From a virus: a DNA stretch of 34,161 nt. The notes beneath the pieces were generated by a model that did no database searches, was not told the DNA's origin, and saw only the letters and a program-made list of their open reading frames with translations. Location of the stretch: positions 1 to 34,161 of the IMG/VR virus record IMGVR_UViG_3300021356_000074; one strand, 5' to 3'. Positions within the stretch are counted from its first letter, which is position 1. Every line of letters begins with the position of its first letter. A program made the position numbers and the translations under genes. Below are positions 16,164 to 24,779 of this stretch, in pieces.

Positions 16164-18881
16164 AAATATAGCTTAAAAGAAAGCTTTCTTATTAAAGAAA
16201 ACAAAGGAATAGAGTTAGTAGGAAACAAACTATCTGTTTACCATTTAACAGGATCAGAAAAATTCAAAGAATATTCTTCTTACGTTACAGATCTAGAATA
16301 CTCAAAACCTACAAAACAACGTCGTGTTAAAGATCAAACTAGAAATATCATTAATAAGATTACTTATGATAAAGCAAGAAGACTTTCTAAACCTGACAAG
16401 AGTGAAATTGAATTTCAAGGAGTCATAGAATTATTAGCAGATCCGTATACACTAGGCACTGGTTTTACTCCAGGAAGAGGAGCTATGTATGGGCCTGGAT
16501 TATATACTTGTTATGATTTTAATCCGGCAATAGTAGGTTTATATGGTGATATATGCTTTAAATTTGAAGTTGATATAAGCAATTACATTATATTTTTTGA
16601 GGATCTTGCAAAAAAAATACACGGAGACAAATGGAAAATAGAGGATCAAGTAGAAAAGCTATTTGACAAAAAATTCTCATCATTAGCAGACAATGAATTG
16701 CTTTCAAAAACCAAAGAAGATATAATTCAGTTTTGTACTGAAATTACTCCTAAAATTGCAGGCACTAGTTACTTAAGTGATAATTTAACTTCAGGCTCAG
16801 CTTATAGTTTTATTAAACATATTCAAGGCAAATATACTAGTAAATACTTAACTTCAATTATTGATGGTATTATTTTTAGAGGTGAAAATGATGGTCCAGT
16901 CTGTGTTATCTACAATCCGCAGAGAAAAGCTAAAGTTGTAGAACTAGGTAGAGTTATTGGTAAAGAAGTAGAGTGGCATTCAAATGTTGCTAGCTTTTTT
17001 CCAAGTCAAAAATTAGCAATGGACATAGATTTTTCAGAATTAAATTCGATTGCTCAAGAAAGTGACGTTGATGAAGAATCTTTTAAACAAAGTCAACTTG
17101 ACAAAATAGAAGATCTTATGCCTACACTTTATTGGTGTAACGAGATAAACAAAGTTGCAAATTCTCCTGAGTTAACATACGAAACTGTACAGAAAGTTTA
17201 TGATTTAGTTGTTAATGATAATTTAAAAATTGAAAGTATGTTTATTAATCACATTTTATTTTCAAATATAAATTACAAAGTGCAAAATGCTATCGGAACT
17301 TCAATGAATCCAGGTGCTGCTTTAAAAGTAGACACAACTAATATAGAAAATATAACACTAGAGTGCTTAGACTTAATTGTAGACCTTTGTTTTAAACTAA
17401 ACTATTTTTCTGATAGTGATGTTAATTCATTGTTTCCAAAGTTTTTAGATGTATTAACTTCTCCAATAAACAATCAAAGAGTTACAAAAAAAGATTTTGA
17501 AAAGTTTGTTGATATTTACATAGAAAATTCAGATAAAATTAGTTATGACATGCTAGTTTTTGGAAATATAAAATATAGCAATGCCTCTTCTGCAAACAAG
17601 ATGTTATTTTCTAGAAAGTCGCTAGAAAAGTTAAATAGTCTTGATAATAGTCGTTTAGAAATAAATAGAGGTTTTCATGATATTTCTAACTTAGCAAGGT
17701 ACCGAAGTCGTTTAGATAATCTTTCTGGACAAGACATACTTAATATTTTAAAAAAAATGCTTTCTTATTATTTCCCGTCGAAGAACAAAGAATACAAGGA
17801 AGTTGTTTGTAGATTGCCTTGGGAAAGAGAATATTTTACTGAACTCCCTGAAATTCAACAATTCTTGTCAGAAGAATTAGATACAATGTCGTCAGCAGTA
17901 GTTGCTGGTTCTGCAAATAATTTATTTTTAGGCTTGTTTGCTTTGTTTAATCCAAAAATTATAAAGGTTGTAGATATAGAACTTTTAAATAAAGTACTTG
18001 ATGTAATGCTTGAAGATTATGAAAACTTAGGTTCCAAAGCTAAAGAAAATATTCGTACTAAATTAATAAACATTAGTGATCCAAGCATTAAAAGACAAAT
18101 TACAAATCAAAAATATTATCAGATTGTTGACCAAAGACTTGAAGATGCTAACAATTGGGAGCCGTTTATTGATGAGTTAAAATTATCAAATGATCCTGCT
18201 GAAACTCGTAGTATTTTTAGAAGTAATAAAAAAGTAAACAAAAGAGACAAAGACTTTGCAAAAGAGTTTATCTTAGGTATAATTGCTGGTGATATTCCTC
18301 CAGATATTGATAGACTTACCTCGTATTTACTTTATATTACTTCAAACGATGTAAAATTTGATTTTCAAACTCATCTCGATTTATTAAAAGCTTGTGAACC
18401 TTTTGTTGCTATTAAGCCTAACAATAAAAAGCACTTTATTGATTTAATTAGATTTGTTTTAAAATTTATAAAAGGTTCTGAAGAATATCTTGCTCTTATA
18501 GATCTGCTAAAAACAATGCCTGAAGCTTATATAAATGGTATTGAGTTAGGACGTGTATCGTATCAAGAAGGATCAAACATACTATATGAGGAGATTGCAA
18601 ATGATCCTAGTAGAATATCTAGATTCTTTAACGGAATGAGTCAAAAGCAAGTTCTTAAAATTGTTAAAAACTTACAGTCAAGTGTTTCATATGTAGTTAA
18701 TTATGCAAATGAAGCATATTTGCCTATTAGTGGTATTTTAAGAATACTTAACTATATTAAAGTAGAGTTTGGTAAAGGTTCTGTTCTTAAAACAATTATT
18801 GATATTGAGCAATCAATTCAACAAAATCAAGCAGCAAATGAATCTATTTTAAAGCACTATATTAATCTTGTGCTTTCTTGA
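16161..18881 (+). CDS. Large protein: capsid-targeting-like tag, ADP-ribosyltransferase-like domain, helical tail
   Basis: 906 aa. N-terminal helix with L-I-K-E at residues 10-13. Residues about 22-265 look like an ADP-ribosyltransferase fold of the phage polyvalent-protein type: V26-Y-H28-L-T (the H of an H-Y-E core), P104-G-R-G-A-M-Y-G-P-G-L-Y115-T (NAD-cleft Gly/Tyr segment), Y-G-D-I-C-F-K-F-E-V strand, and I-I-D-G-I-I-F-R (233-240) followed by G-P-V-C-V-I-Y-N-P (245-253), the usual closing strand. The catalytic Glu is not certain; E242 is a candidate. The remaining 640 residues are helical, Leu/Ile/Asn-rich and probably an alpha-solenoid. T4 Alt is the known parallel: a packaged ADP-ribosyltransferase with a cleaved N-terminal peptide. 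It shares leader and architecture with the next gene. The fold call is by eye; the activity is inference. Confidence 0.6.
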   Translation: MKYSLKESFLIKENKGIELVGNKLSVYHLTGSEKFKEYSSYVTDLEYSKPTKQRRVKDQTRNIINKITYDKARRLSKPDKSEIEFQGVIELLADPYTLGTGFTPGRGAMYGPGLYTCYDFNPAIVGLYGDICFKFEVDISNYIIFFEDLAKKIHGDKWKIEDQVEKLFDKKFSSLADNELLSKTKEDIIQFCTEITPKIAGTSYLSDNLTSGSAYSFIKHIQGKYTSKYLTSIIDGIIFRGENDGPVCVIYNPQRKAKVVELGRVIGKEVEWHSNVASFFPSQKLAMDIDFSELNSIAQESDVDEESFKQSQLDKIEDLMPTLYWCNEINKVANSPELTYETVQKVYDLVVNDNLKIESMFINHILFSNINYKVQNAIGTSMNPGAALKVDTTNIENITLECLDLIVDLCFKLNYFSDSDVNSLFPKFLDVLTSPINNQRVTKKDFEKFVDIYIENSDKISYDMLVFGNIKYSNASSANKMLFSRKSLEKLNSLDNSRLEINRGFHDISNLARYRSRLDNLSGQDILNILKKMLSYYFPSKNKEYKEVVCRLPWEREYFTELPEIQQFLSEELDTMSSAVVAGSANNLFLGLFALFNPKIIKVVDIELLNKVLDVMLEDYENLGSKAKENIRTKLINISDPSIKRQITNQKYYQIVDQRLEDANNWEPFIDELKLSNDPAETRSIFRSNKKVNKRDKDFAKEFILGIIAGDIPPDIDRLTSYLLYITSNDVKFDFQTHLDLLKACEPFVAIKPNNKKHFIDLIRFVLKFIKGSEEYLALIDLLKTMPEAYINGIELGRVSYQEGSNILYEEIANDPSRISRFFNGMSQKQVLKIVKNLQSSVSYVVNYANEAYLPISGILRILNYIKVEFGKGSVLKTIIDIEQSIQQNQAANESILKHYINLVLS

Positions 18882-18899
18882 TAATAATATAATTTTTTT

Positions 18900-18926
18900 A
18901 TAAAAGATACAAAAAGGTTTAAAATG
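18900..18926 (+). promoter_or_regulatory. Shared 5-prime leader, copy 2
   Basis: ATAAAAGATA at 18900-18909 is followed by AAGGTTTAAA and the ATG at 18924, with the same distances as the leader at 16137. The gap to the previous stop is 42 nt, too small for unrelated sequence to keep this pattern by chance with ease, although AT-richness raises the background. Confidence 0.5.
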
Positions 18927-21032
18927 AAAATTAATTTACTTAAAATTTATATTAAAGAAGCATTAGGAAGAGAATTGTTATATTCTCCTGATAGGCTGGC
19001 TAATGCAGGTAATAAGAGTAGTGAATTCGAAGTATTGCAGAGAGAGCTTACTAATGTTAAGCAAATTTTAAAGCTACCACGAGATGTTGGTCTAGGAAAC
19101 TCTGAAGAAGATCAAAAAAAATATATTGAATTTGTTATTAAAGATCTTGCTAGAAATGTCGGTCCTAATACTTTTATAAGATTTGAAGAGCAATGGGACA
19201 CTAATGTTATTCCGACACTTGCTGTAAGTCCTATAGTTAAATGGGAAACGCCGCATGGTATATATGGTTATCCTTTAAAAGAAAAAAATCTAGAAAGATT
19301 AATCCTTAAATCAAAGCCAACAAACGCTGCATTTGCAACTCAATTTGGATTTTTTCATGTATACAAAATTGATTCTGCTAAGTCGGTTACTACGTATATA
19401 CAAGACTTTGTAAACAAGGCAATTAATACAAAATATAATTCTAAAGAAAATGTTATTAAAGATATTGAAGAATGCATTCGATTATCTCCTAATTTATTAA
19501 AAGATAATATAAAAAAATTTGAAATAGCAGATGAAAAAATAATTAAATCATTTGAAGACGCAATAACTGCACCTGTCCCTGTATTAGATGTTTTTTTAAC
19601 AAAGATATTTTCCTTTATGGATTATCATATTCAGTTAAAAAGAACAACTCAGCCTATTATAGCAGAGTATAAATCTGAAATCGCAGAAGCAATTTTTGAT
19701 ATCTATACAAAACTAAATCCAAATAAATCATCTTCAAAATCACGTATTGAGTTTTATTACTTTGGGCTTGTTAAATTTGTAATAGGAGAAATTGCTGATA
19801 TAATATCAGAAAAAAATTCAACAAAACGGGGTCAATATTATTCCTTGCTTTTAAAAGCTGCAGGTATAGATGCAATTATCGATAAAGGTACACAAATTAT
19901 ACATCATAACGAACCTGATCAATCAGTTTCAACAGACTTTTCAGGAAGAAATATAAAAGTAATTGGAACTTATAAAAATGTTTTTACTAATCTTACACAA
20001 GGTGAAAGAGAAAGCTTGTATGAATTTCTTTTGGAATATATTTCAGATCCAAATGAAAATATTAAGTGGGACTGGAATCAAAAAGAATCTAAATCTGCAG
20101 AAAACGTTAACTTTGAGTCACTATCATTAAACGAGTATAAACATTTAAGAAAAAAAATATTAATAAATCCAGAGTTTAGTGATTATTTTAGTGCTTGTAT
20201 TGCGTATTCTTATGATGGATTAAAAATATTAAAATACGAAATAGATCATCCTGATTCGTTTTTTATAAATGAAGATGAAATCATAGTAGAATGCGCAATT
20301 GATGCTGTAGCTGAATTAAATGATCCTCCAGCGTGGGCACTTGTAAGTATTGTTAATTTAGTTGACAATAAAAAATATGCGTTAGATGTTTTTTGTTTAG
20401 ATAAAAATATGCCACGTGAATACGTTAAAGATAAATTTGATGAAGTTATAAAGAATAAAGAGGATATGTCTTATATTTCAAGACTGTTAAAAAATCCTAA
20501 AATAAATTCAGACGACATTCAGAAAATAATAGACTTACCAGATGATGCATTTAAAAATCAAGTTTTAAATTATGTCTGGACAAACAAAAATATAACAAAA
20601 GAACAATTAGAAACTATTTATAAACAATCTAAAGAAGAAAACTTATCAATATTAAGAAATGTTAATTATCCTATTTCTTCTTTAATGGATAAATTCTTTT
20701 TCTTAATAGATGAAGAAGAAATAGGTGAAGCTTTTGATCTGTTAAAGTATATTGTTAAAAACAACAATATAACAAAAAGTGAGCTACAAGAATTAGTTGA
20801 TTTTGTTGTTGAAAGATATGGAGATAAAGTTACTTTAAACTTTGAAAAAGGTAACAAATTAATTTACTTAACACTATGCAAGTATTTTGATCAAAAAATG
20901 GCAGATCAAATAGGTATTAACAAGCAACAGATTCTAGAACGAGCTAAAGATTTATATATTTATGATGATTGGGAAGATAAAGGTGGAGTTAAATTCTTAA
21001 AAGATAACTCTCAAATTAACAATCTTAAGTAA
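18924..21032 (+). CDS. Large protein, paralogue-like: tag, ADP-ribosyltransferase-like fold, helical repeats
   Basis: 702 aa. N-terminal helix with Y-I-K-E-A (residues 9-13), very close to the T4 internal-protein pattern with cleavage before Ala. Residues about 85-350 resemble a fold common in marine phage proteins: T109-P-H-G-I-Y-G-Y-P-L (109-118), then a long helical insert, then G314-I-D-A-I-I-D (314-320) and I-I-H-H-N-E-P-D-Q-S-V (325-335), ending R-N-I-K-V-I. The late block matches the closing strands of ADP-ribosyltransferase-like polyvalent domains, and the early block parallels the G-P-G-L-Y segment of the preceding gene. The C-terminal 300 residues have repeated helices (segments around N-P-K-I-N-S and W-T-N-K-N-I-T) like leucine-rich-variant or HEAT repeats. 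Whether it is enzymatically active is unknown. It overlaps the converging gene by 8 nt. Confidence 0.55.
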   Translation: MKINLLKIYIKEALGRELLYSPDRLANAGNKSSEFEVLQRELTNVKQILKLPRDVGLGNSEEDQKKYIEFVIKDLARNVGPNTFIRFEEQWDTNVIPTLAVSPIVKWETPHGIYGYPLKEKNLERLILKSKPTNAAFATQFGFFHVYKIDSAKSVTTYIQDFVNKAINTKYNSKENVIKDIEECIRLSPNLLKDNIKKFEIADEKIIKSFEDAITAPVPVLDVFLTKIFSFMDYHIQLKRTTQPIIAEYKSEIAEAIFDIYTKLNPNKSSSKSRIEFYYFGLVKFVIGEIADIISEKNSTKRGQYYSLLLKAAGIDAIIDKGTQIIHHNEPDQSVSTDFSGRNIKVIGTYKNVFTNLTQGERESLYEFLLEYISDPNENIKWDWNQKESKSAENVNFESLSLNEYKHLRKKILINPEFSDYFSACIAYSYDGLKILKYEIDHPDSFFINEDEIIVECAIDAVAELNDPPAWALVSIVNLVDNKKYALDVFCLDKNMPREYVKDKFDEVIKNKEDMSYISRLLKNPKINSDDIQKIIDLPDDAFKNQVLNYVWTNKNITKEQLETIYKQSKEENLSILRNVNYPISSLMDKFFFLIDEEEIGEAFDLLKYIVKNNNITKSELQELVDFVVERYGDKVTLNFEKGNKLIYLTLCKYFDQKMADQIGINKQQILERAKDLYIYDDWEDKGGVKFLKDNSQINNLK

Positions 21033-21261
21033 TTACTTTTTTAATCCAAAGGCCATCTTGATTTTCTAGATCAATTGTTTCTCTAGAAGTTCCATTTAAA
21101 TATATAACTAAACCTTTACAGAAATAATGATCTTGTATTAGTTCAACAACTAAACAGTTTTCTTTTATTGCGACGCCATGATAAAATATATCAATAATGT
21201 CACCTTCTTTTAAATGAGAAGAGTATCTAATTTCTTTTAAATCGTATTTATTCGTTGACAT
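21025..21261 (-). CDS. Small beta-rich (SH3-like?) protein
   Basis: 78 aa from the ATG at 21261, which overlaps the stop of the VWA gene by 14 nt. The open frame runs back to 21396, but that part is only the VWA gene read in another frame. The pattern is K-E-G-D-I-I-D-I-F-Y-H-G, then C-L-V-V-E-L-I, then short strands and a terminal K-K-V. This G-D-x-I ... hydrophobic strand ... turn ... strand order resembles small SH3-like barrels, and the proteins at 24229, 25332 and 25525 look similar. No function can be given. Confidence 0.55.
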   Translation of the reverse strand: MSTNKYDLKEIRYSSHLKEGDIIDIFYHGVAIKENCLVVELIQDHYFCKGLVIYLNGTSRETIDLENQDGLWIKKVIT

Positions 21262-22465
21262 ATAATTTTGTTTTTCCCCACCGAATAGTAATTTCAGCAT
21301 TGTTGTTAAGCATATTAGTGCATATATTAAAAGGTTCTTCATCGTAAAACTTAATGATTTTATAAAGGTTGTCATAAACATAATCAACACCTTCATCTAA
21401 AGGTTGTGTATCGTTAAAAACATTAACATCACCGTCAGCAATTATTGGACCAATTCTACACATGATTTCTTCTATAATTGCGTTAAATGCTGCAGCAACT
21501 TGATTTGCATTTACAACAAAAGAAAATTCGTTAGGTGATGTATTTAAAGTATTCCCGCTAATTGACTGTAAAGCGCTAGTATTAGCGTTATCTACTCCTA
21601 GCGTATATACTGTAATACATGGATTCGCTTCTGTAGAGTAAATGCAATTATTATCGTTTAAATTAAAAATATTATTTTGTACAAATGTCTGCGAAGGACC
21701 TGATCCTTCGTTTGGCGAACCGTCTGAAATCAGTAAGATATAGTATACTTCATAATTTGTTGATTGAATTTGTAATATTGCTTCTTGTAAAGGTGACACA
21801 AAATTTGTACCTCCTCCCGGGCTGTTATTGTTAACAATAGAAAGCACTGTTTGTTTATGCTGTGGACTTTTACCAATATCTGATTTAACTATCACATCGC
21901 TGTTATAAAGAATAACAGAATAACTTAAATTAAAATCTGAGTTGATAAATTGAGCAACTGTATTTTTTAATTGAACAATTCTATTTCCTCTCATAGACCC
22001 GCTATAATCTAACAACATAATTACAGCTGCATCAACAAGATCAACATCGTGAGTTTCTTCTGGAATAGTTATCTCTACAGACTTTGTAACTTGTCCTCTT
22101 CCTGGGTTATAAGTTGAAGATATACCAAACTTTCTTTCGCATATACCGTTTTCGTCGCATTCTAAGCCTAGATCTTCACAAGTAAAGCTAGGTTGTGAAG
22201 AGTTTAAGCTTTCTGCACATTCATTTAAGTATTCGGCAGAGCATAGAAAGTCCGGGTCATTATATTTTATTATACTTTGACCTGCACTTATACTACACGT
22301 GTCTAAAACTTGTTTTTCTTGTATAACATTTAAAGATGTTCTTCCAAATTGAATAACGCCAAAAGAAGCTAAAGCAAGAACAGCTGTTATTAATACTACA
22401 ACTAAAGCTGCGAAGCCTTTTTTATTTTTGTGCTGCCTTTTTATATATAAGGTGTCTTGTGCCAT
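21248..22465 (-). CDS. Membrane-anchored VWA-domain protein, TadG-like
   Basis: 405 aa. Residues 17-40 are a single hydrophobic helix after a basic start (KNKKGF), as in TadE/TadG pilus-type proteins. A Cys-rich spacer follows (C57, C75, C83, C96, C103, C109). The VWA domain starts near 145 with a complete metal-ion site: D153-Y-S155-G-S157, T220 in G-G-G-T, and D248 in I-S-D-G-S. C-terminal Cys are also present (about 272-380), suggesting disulfides outside the cytoplasm. A phage gene of this kind could bind an extracellular partner or be a virion surface or tail adhesion protein; a host-derived Tad-like gene is the other reading. The start overlaps the nuclease gene by 44 nt and lacks a good ribosome site, so the exact start is less sure. 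Confidence 0.8.
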   Translation of the reverse strand: MAQDTLYIKRQHKNKKGFAALVVVLITAVLALASFGVIQFGRTSLNVIQEKQVLDTCSISAGQSIIKYNDPDFLCSAEYLNECAESLNSSQPSFTCEDLGLECDENGICERKFGISSTYNPGRGQVTKSVEITIPEETHDVDLVDAAVIMLLDYSGSMRGNRIVQLKNTVAQFINSDFNLSYSVILYNSDVIVKSDIGKSPQHKQTVLSIVNNNSPGGGTNFVSPLQEAILQIQSTNYEVYYILLISDGSPNEGSGPSQTFVQNNIFNLNDNNCIYSTEANPCITVYTLGVDNANTSALQSISGNTLNTSPNEFSFVVNANQVAAAFNAIIEEIMCRIGPIIADGDVNVFNDTQPLDEGVDYVYDNLYKIIKFYDEEPFNICTNMLNNNAEITIRWGKTKLYVNE

Positions 22466-23192
22466 GATAATTTTTATTTTCTATATTGTCAATAGTCCAA
22501 TAATGATTGCTTTGTTTAATCTGAGTATAAAATTCGTGCATTAATAAAACATCAATATTAACTCCTTGCATTTTTAAAATATCAGCAGCTAAAAGATTAG
22601 AGTTAAATTTTCTATCTCTTCTTATCGCTTTTAATTCTACATATCTATCTTCATCAGGATGATAAAAGTCTGGTGTATATTGTTTATCTCTTCCGTCATA
22701 CTGAACTGTAAATGTTTTATGTTCGTATATATAAGGTTTATTTGTTGCTTCACACCATCTTGCATAGTCCGCTTCTAAAGATGACTTAAAGAAATAATTG
22801 TTAGGCAAATCGTATCTGAATCCCAGCCTTCCATTTGAAGGTATCTCATGAAGTCCACTACTTTGTGCTTTATTTTGACAATCTTTTCCACAATATTTTG
22901 TTTCCTTTCCTTTAGGTTTTTGATACTCGCTTCCACAATAATCGCATGTTAAGTCAATTCTTTCTAATTTAGTTGCTGAAATATAACAGCTTCTTGAACA
23001 AAACTTTTTTGATCTTTTAGCTTTAAATTCTTTCTCACAAGCTAAACACTTTTCTAAAGTATAAAGCTTTGAAGAATTATCTTTACAGGCTTTAGAACAA
23101 AACTTTGATGTTTTTGACCTTGACAATGGCTTTTGATATTCTAATTGACATCCGTTACATACTAAAGTTACTTGACTTGATTTTCTAGGCAT
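22422..23192 (-). CDS. Triple zinc-finger PD-(D/E)XK nuclease
   Basis: 256 aa; ATG at 23192 with AGGAG six bases upstream. Three tandem C-x2-C...C-x3-C zinc fingers occupy residues 12-36, 49-69 and 83-105 (C12, C15, C32, C36; C49, C52, C65, C69; C83, C86, C101, C105). They are followed by a nuclease core: S138-L-E140-A-D-Y, E157-H-K, Y-T-P174-D175-F-Y and V-E186-L-K188, giving the E...PD...ExK pattern of PD-(D/E)XK enzymes. The last part is basic. A freestanding homing-type endonuclease is the most natural role, as zinc-finger plus PD-(D/E)XK proteins of this layout are common free-standing genes in large phages; DNA repair or junction resolution is possible. Its 3-prime end overlaps the VWA gene by 44 nt, which would fit an inserted gene. 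Confidence 0.82.
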   Translation of the reverse strand: MPRKSSQVTLVCNGCQLEYQKPLSRSKTSKFCSKACKDNSSKLYTLEKCLACEKEFKAKRSKKFCSRSCYISATKLERIDLTCDYCGSEYQKPKGKETKYCGKDCQNKAQSSGLHEIPSNGRLGFRYDLPNNYFFKSSLEADYARWCEATNKPYIYEHKTFTVQYDGRDKQYTPDFYHPDEDRYVELKAIRRDRKFNSNLLAADILKMQGVNIDVLLMHEFYTQIKQSNHYWTIDNIENKNYHGTRHLIYKKAAQK

Positions 23193-23241
23193 ACTTACTC
23201 CTTTAAGAATAAATATGCTTTAGCCTTATAACCCTGAGCTT

Positions 23242-24228
23242 TTATTTAGGGAAAAAGTCTTTTAAGTTAACATTTTTGCTTTTAGCTTCTTCAAGATATT
23301 TTAAAGGATTATAATGTTTGTCAGCTTCTCGAATTGATTTCCAAGAATCTTTAATCCCACGACGTAATGTTCTTGATCTTGAAAACTTCATATGATCAAA
23401 GTACTTTTTACTAGTTAATCTATGATTTCCTAAATAGTCAGTTTCAGGATGCCATTTAATAACATTTTCTAATGTTGTGCCTGTTACTTCTTCAATTAAG
23501 CTAATAATTTCTAACGTAGTTAATGGATTTGCTGCTGTAATATTAAAATCTTCATTTCTAATGCTTGATTTAATTAATTTTACAACATTATAACAAAAGT
23601 CTTCTACGTGCATATAGTCTTTAATTTTTTCTGGATTAAGAAACATATCAATATTTTCAATTCCATTCTTTATTCCGTATAAGGATTTTGCAATTAGTGA
23701 ATTCATATCACCTTCACCTCCATAAGCAAATAAAGGTCTTGTAACAAGCCATTCTTTTGCATTATTTCTTACAATCATTTCACCTGCGTATTTTTGCACT
23801 GCATAGTTTGTTCTTGGAAATATGTCACTTTGTTCTGTAATATCTGTTTCTTGGTATTTATATGTATCATATATAACTGTTGTACCTGTATATACTACTA
23901 AAACATTATTTCTATTTGCAGCTTCTACAATATTTTGTGTGCCTAAAACATTTGTATTAATTGAATGTTCAGGATTTAAAGCAACAACATCTGTTCCAAC
24001 TACTGCAGCATTGTGCACTATTACATCTAAATTTAAATAGTCTATCAAAGAAGCCCAATCATCAATTGAATTTCTATAAACACAAACTTCACCGCTATTT
24101 GTATAATTAAATCTTCTTTTTGCCATATCACTATTGTCAAAAGAAACAAATTCATAACCTTGACGATTAATCTCTTTTGCTAAATTAATTGCAATAAAAC
24201 CTTTTTCACCTGTAATTCCAATTCTCAT
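23242..24228 (-). CDS. NAD-dependent sugar-nucleotide epimerase/dehydratase
   Basis: 328 aa, full length for extended short-chain dehydrogenases. The Rossmann start T6-G-E-K-G-F-I-A13 fits GxxGxxG with one change (Glu/Lys between), and H72-N-A-A-V and Y113-T-G-T-T follow the usual order. The catalytic Y142-x-x-x-K146 is clear, with T115/T117 in the Ser/Thr position. R-P-L-F-A-Y-G-G-E-G-D-M matches the substrate-loop motif. Probable activity is epimerisation or dehydration of a nucleotide sugar, as in surface-glycan pathways; in a phage it may alter host lipopolysaccharide or glycosylate virion parts or DNA. ATG with GAGG seven bases upstream, directly abutting the small gene upstream of it. 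Confidence 0.88.
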   Translation of the reverse strand: MRIGITGEKGFIAINLAKEINRQGYEFVSFDNSDMAKRRFNYTNSGEVCVYRNSIDDWASLIDYLNLDVIVHNAAVVGTDVVALNPEHSINTNVLGTQNIVEAANRNNVLVVYTGTTVIYDTYKYQETDITEQSDIFPRTNYAVQKYAGEMIVRNNAKEWLVTRPLFAYGGEGDMNSLIAKSLYGIKNGIENIDMFLNPEKIKDYMHVEDFCYNVVKLIKSSIRNEDFNITAANPLTTLEIISLIEEVTGTTLENVIKWHPETDYLGNHRLTSKKYFDHMKFSRSRTLRRGIKDSWKSIREADKHYNPLKYLEEAKSKNVNLKDFFPK

Positions 24229-24444
24229 TTATTTACCTCTTGTTGTTTTTAACACTCTAATGTCTTGTGTTTTAATTTTTATTATTTTGTTTCTTTCTAA
24301 AGATAGAACGTCGTATTCAAAAAATTTTCGCGGGCCATATCTAGTTTGATTTTTAAATAAAAATTTTCTTTTTAAAACAAGACAGTTCATATTGTAATTC
24401 ATAAACCACACTTTATGACTTAAAAAAACTAAGTCACCTATCAT
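24229..24444 (-). CDS. Small beta-rich (SH3-like?) protein
   Basis: 71 aa from ATG at 24444. A frame with a Met at 24480 exists, but 24444 is preferred: AAAGG sits four bases before it, its sequence begins I-G-D-L-V-F as in the related small proteins, and a promoter-like GTGTAAA-N16-TATAGT (24491-24463) would start transcription between the two Mets. The product is basic and strand-rich (I-G-D-L-V, C-L-V-L-K-R, Y-D-V-L-S). No named function. Its stop is adjacent to the epimerase start. Confidence 0.55.
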   Translation of the reverse strand: MIGDLVFLSHKVWFMNYNMNCLVLKRKFLFKNQTRYGPRKFFEYDVLSLERNKIIKIKTQDIRVLKTTRGK

Positions 24445-24462
24445 AAGACCTTTGTTATATGT

Positions 24463-24491
24463 ACTATAAGAATTTTTCATATAATTTACAC
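24463..24491 (-). promoter_or_regulatory. Promoter-like motif before small gene
   Basis: GTGTAAA (24491-24485), 16-nt spacer, TATAGT (24468-24463) on the minus strand. It follows the stop codon of the upstream gene at once and precedes the chosen ATG (24444) by 18 nt, leaving about a 12-nt leader with AAAGG. Confidence 0.5.
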
Positions 24492-24779
24492 TTAAATCAA
24501 ATCAATAAAAACATCAATATCAGTTGTATTTACAACTGCATTTTTTAATTCATTTTCACATGACAAAAATTGTAATATGAATTCATTTGGTTCATCTCCA
24601 TAAATAATAGGTTTTCTTTGATCGCCTTCAAGGATTTTAGTAATTATACAATTTTTATATTGTGACTCAAAATTAAAAAGCCTATAACAAATTTTAATAT
24701 TTGCTAGCTTATTAATATATTTTAAGTTTTTATTTTTAAAAAGAGAAAAGTCTCTCTCATATGTTTTAAATAATCTCAT
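24492..24779 (-). CDS. Unknown small protein
   Basis: 95 aa. The ATG overlaps the previous stop (ATGA, 24776-24779), indicating coupled translation. The protein is rich in Asn, Lys and Leu with alternating strands (I-K-I-C-Y-R-L, C-I-I-T-K-I-L, F-I-L-Q-F-L) and an acidic end D-I-D-V-F. The middle resembles the neighbouring small beta-rich proteins but without the initial G-D-x-I, so membership in that group is uncertain. No function can be given. Confidence 0.55.
   Translation of the reverse strand: MRLFKTYERDFSLFKNKNLKYINKLANIKICYRLFNFESQYKNCIITKILEGDQRKPIIYGDEPNEFILQFLSCENELKNAVVNTTDIDVFIDLI

Noticed and set aside
21262-21396. N-terminal extension of the small gene ending at 21025
   Set aside because: It is the VWA gene read in another frame; the ATG at 21261 fits the small-protein pattern.
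24445-24480. Upstream Met of the small gene at 24229
   Set aside because: No ribosome site, lies within the -35/-10 spacer of a promoter-like motif, and the paralogue pattern starts at the downstream Met.
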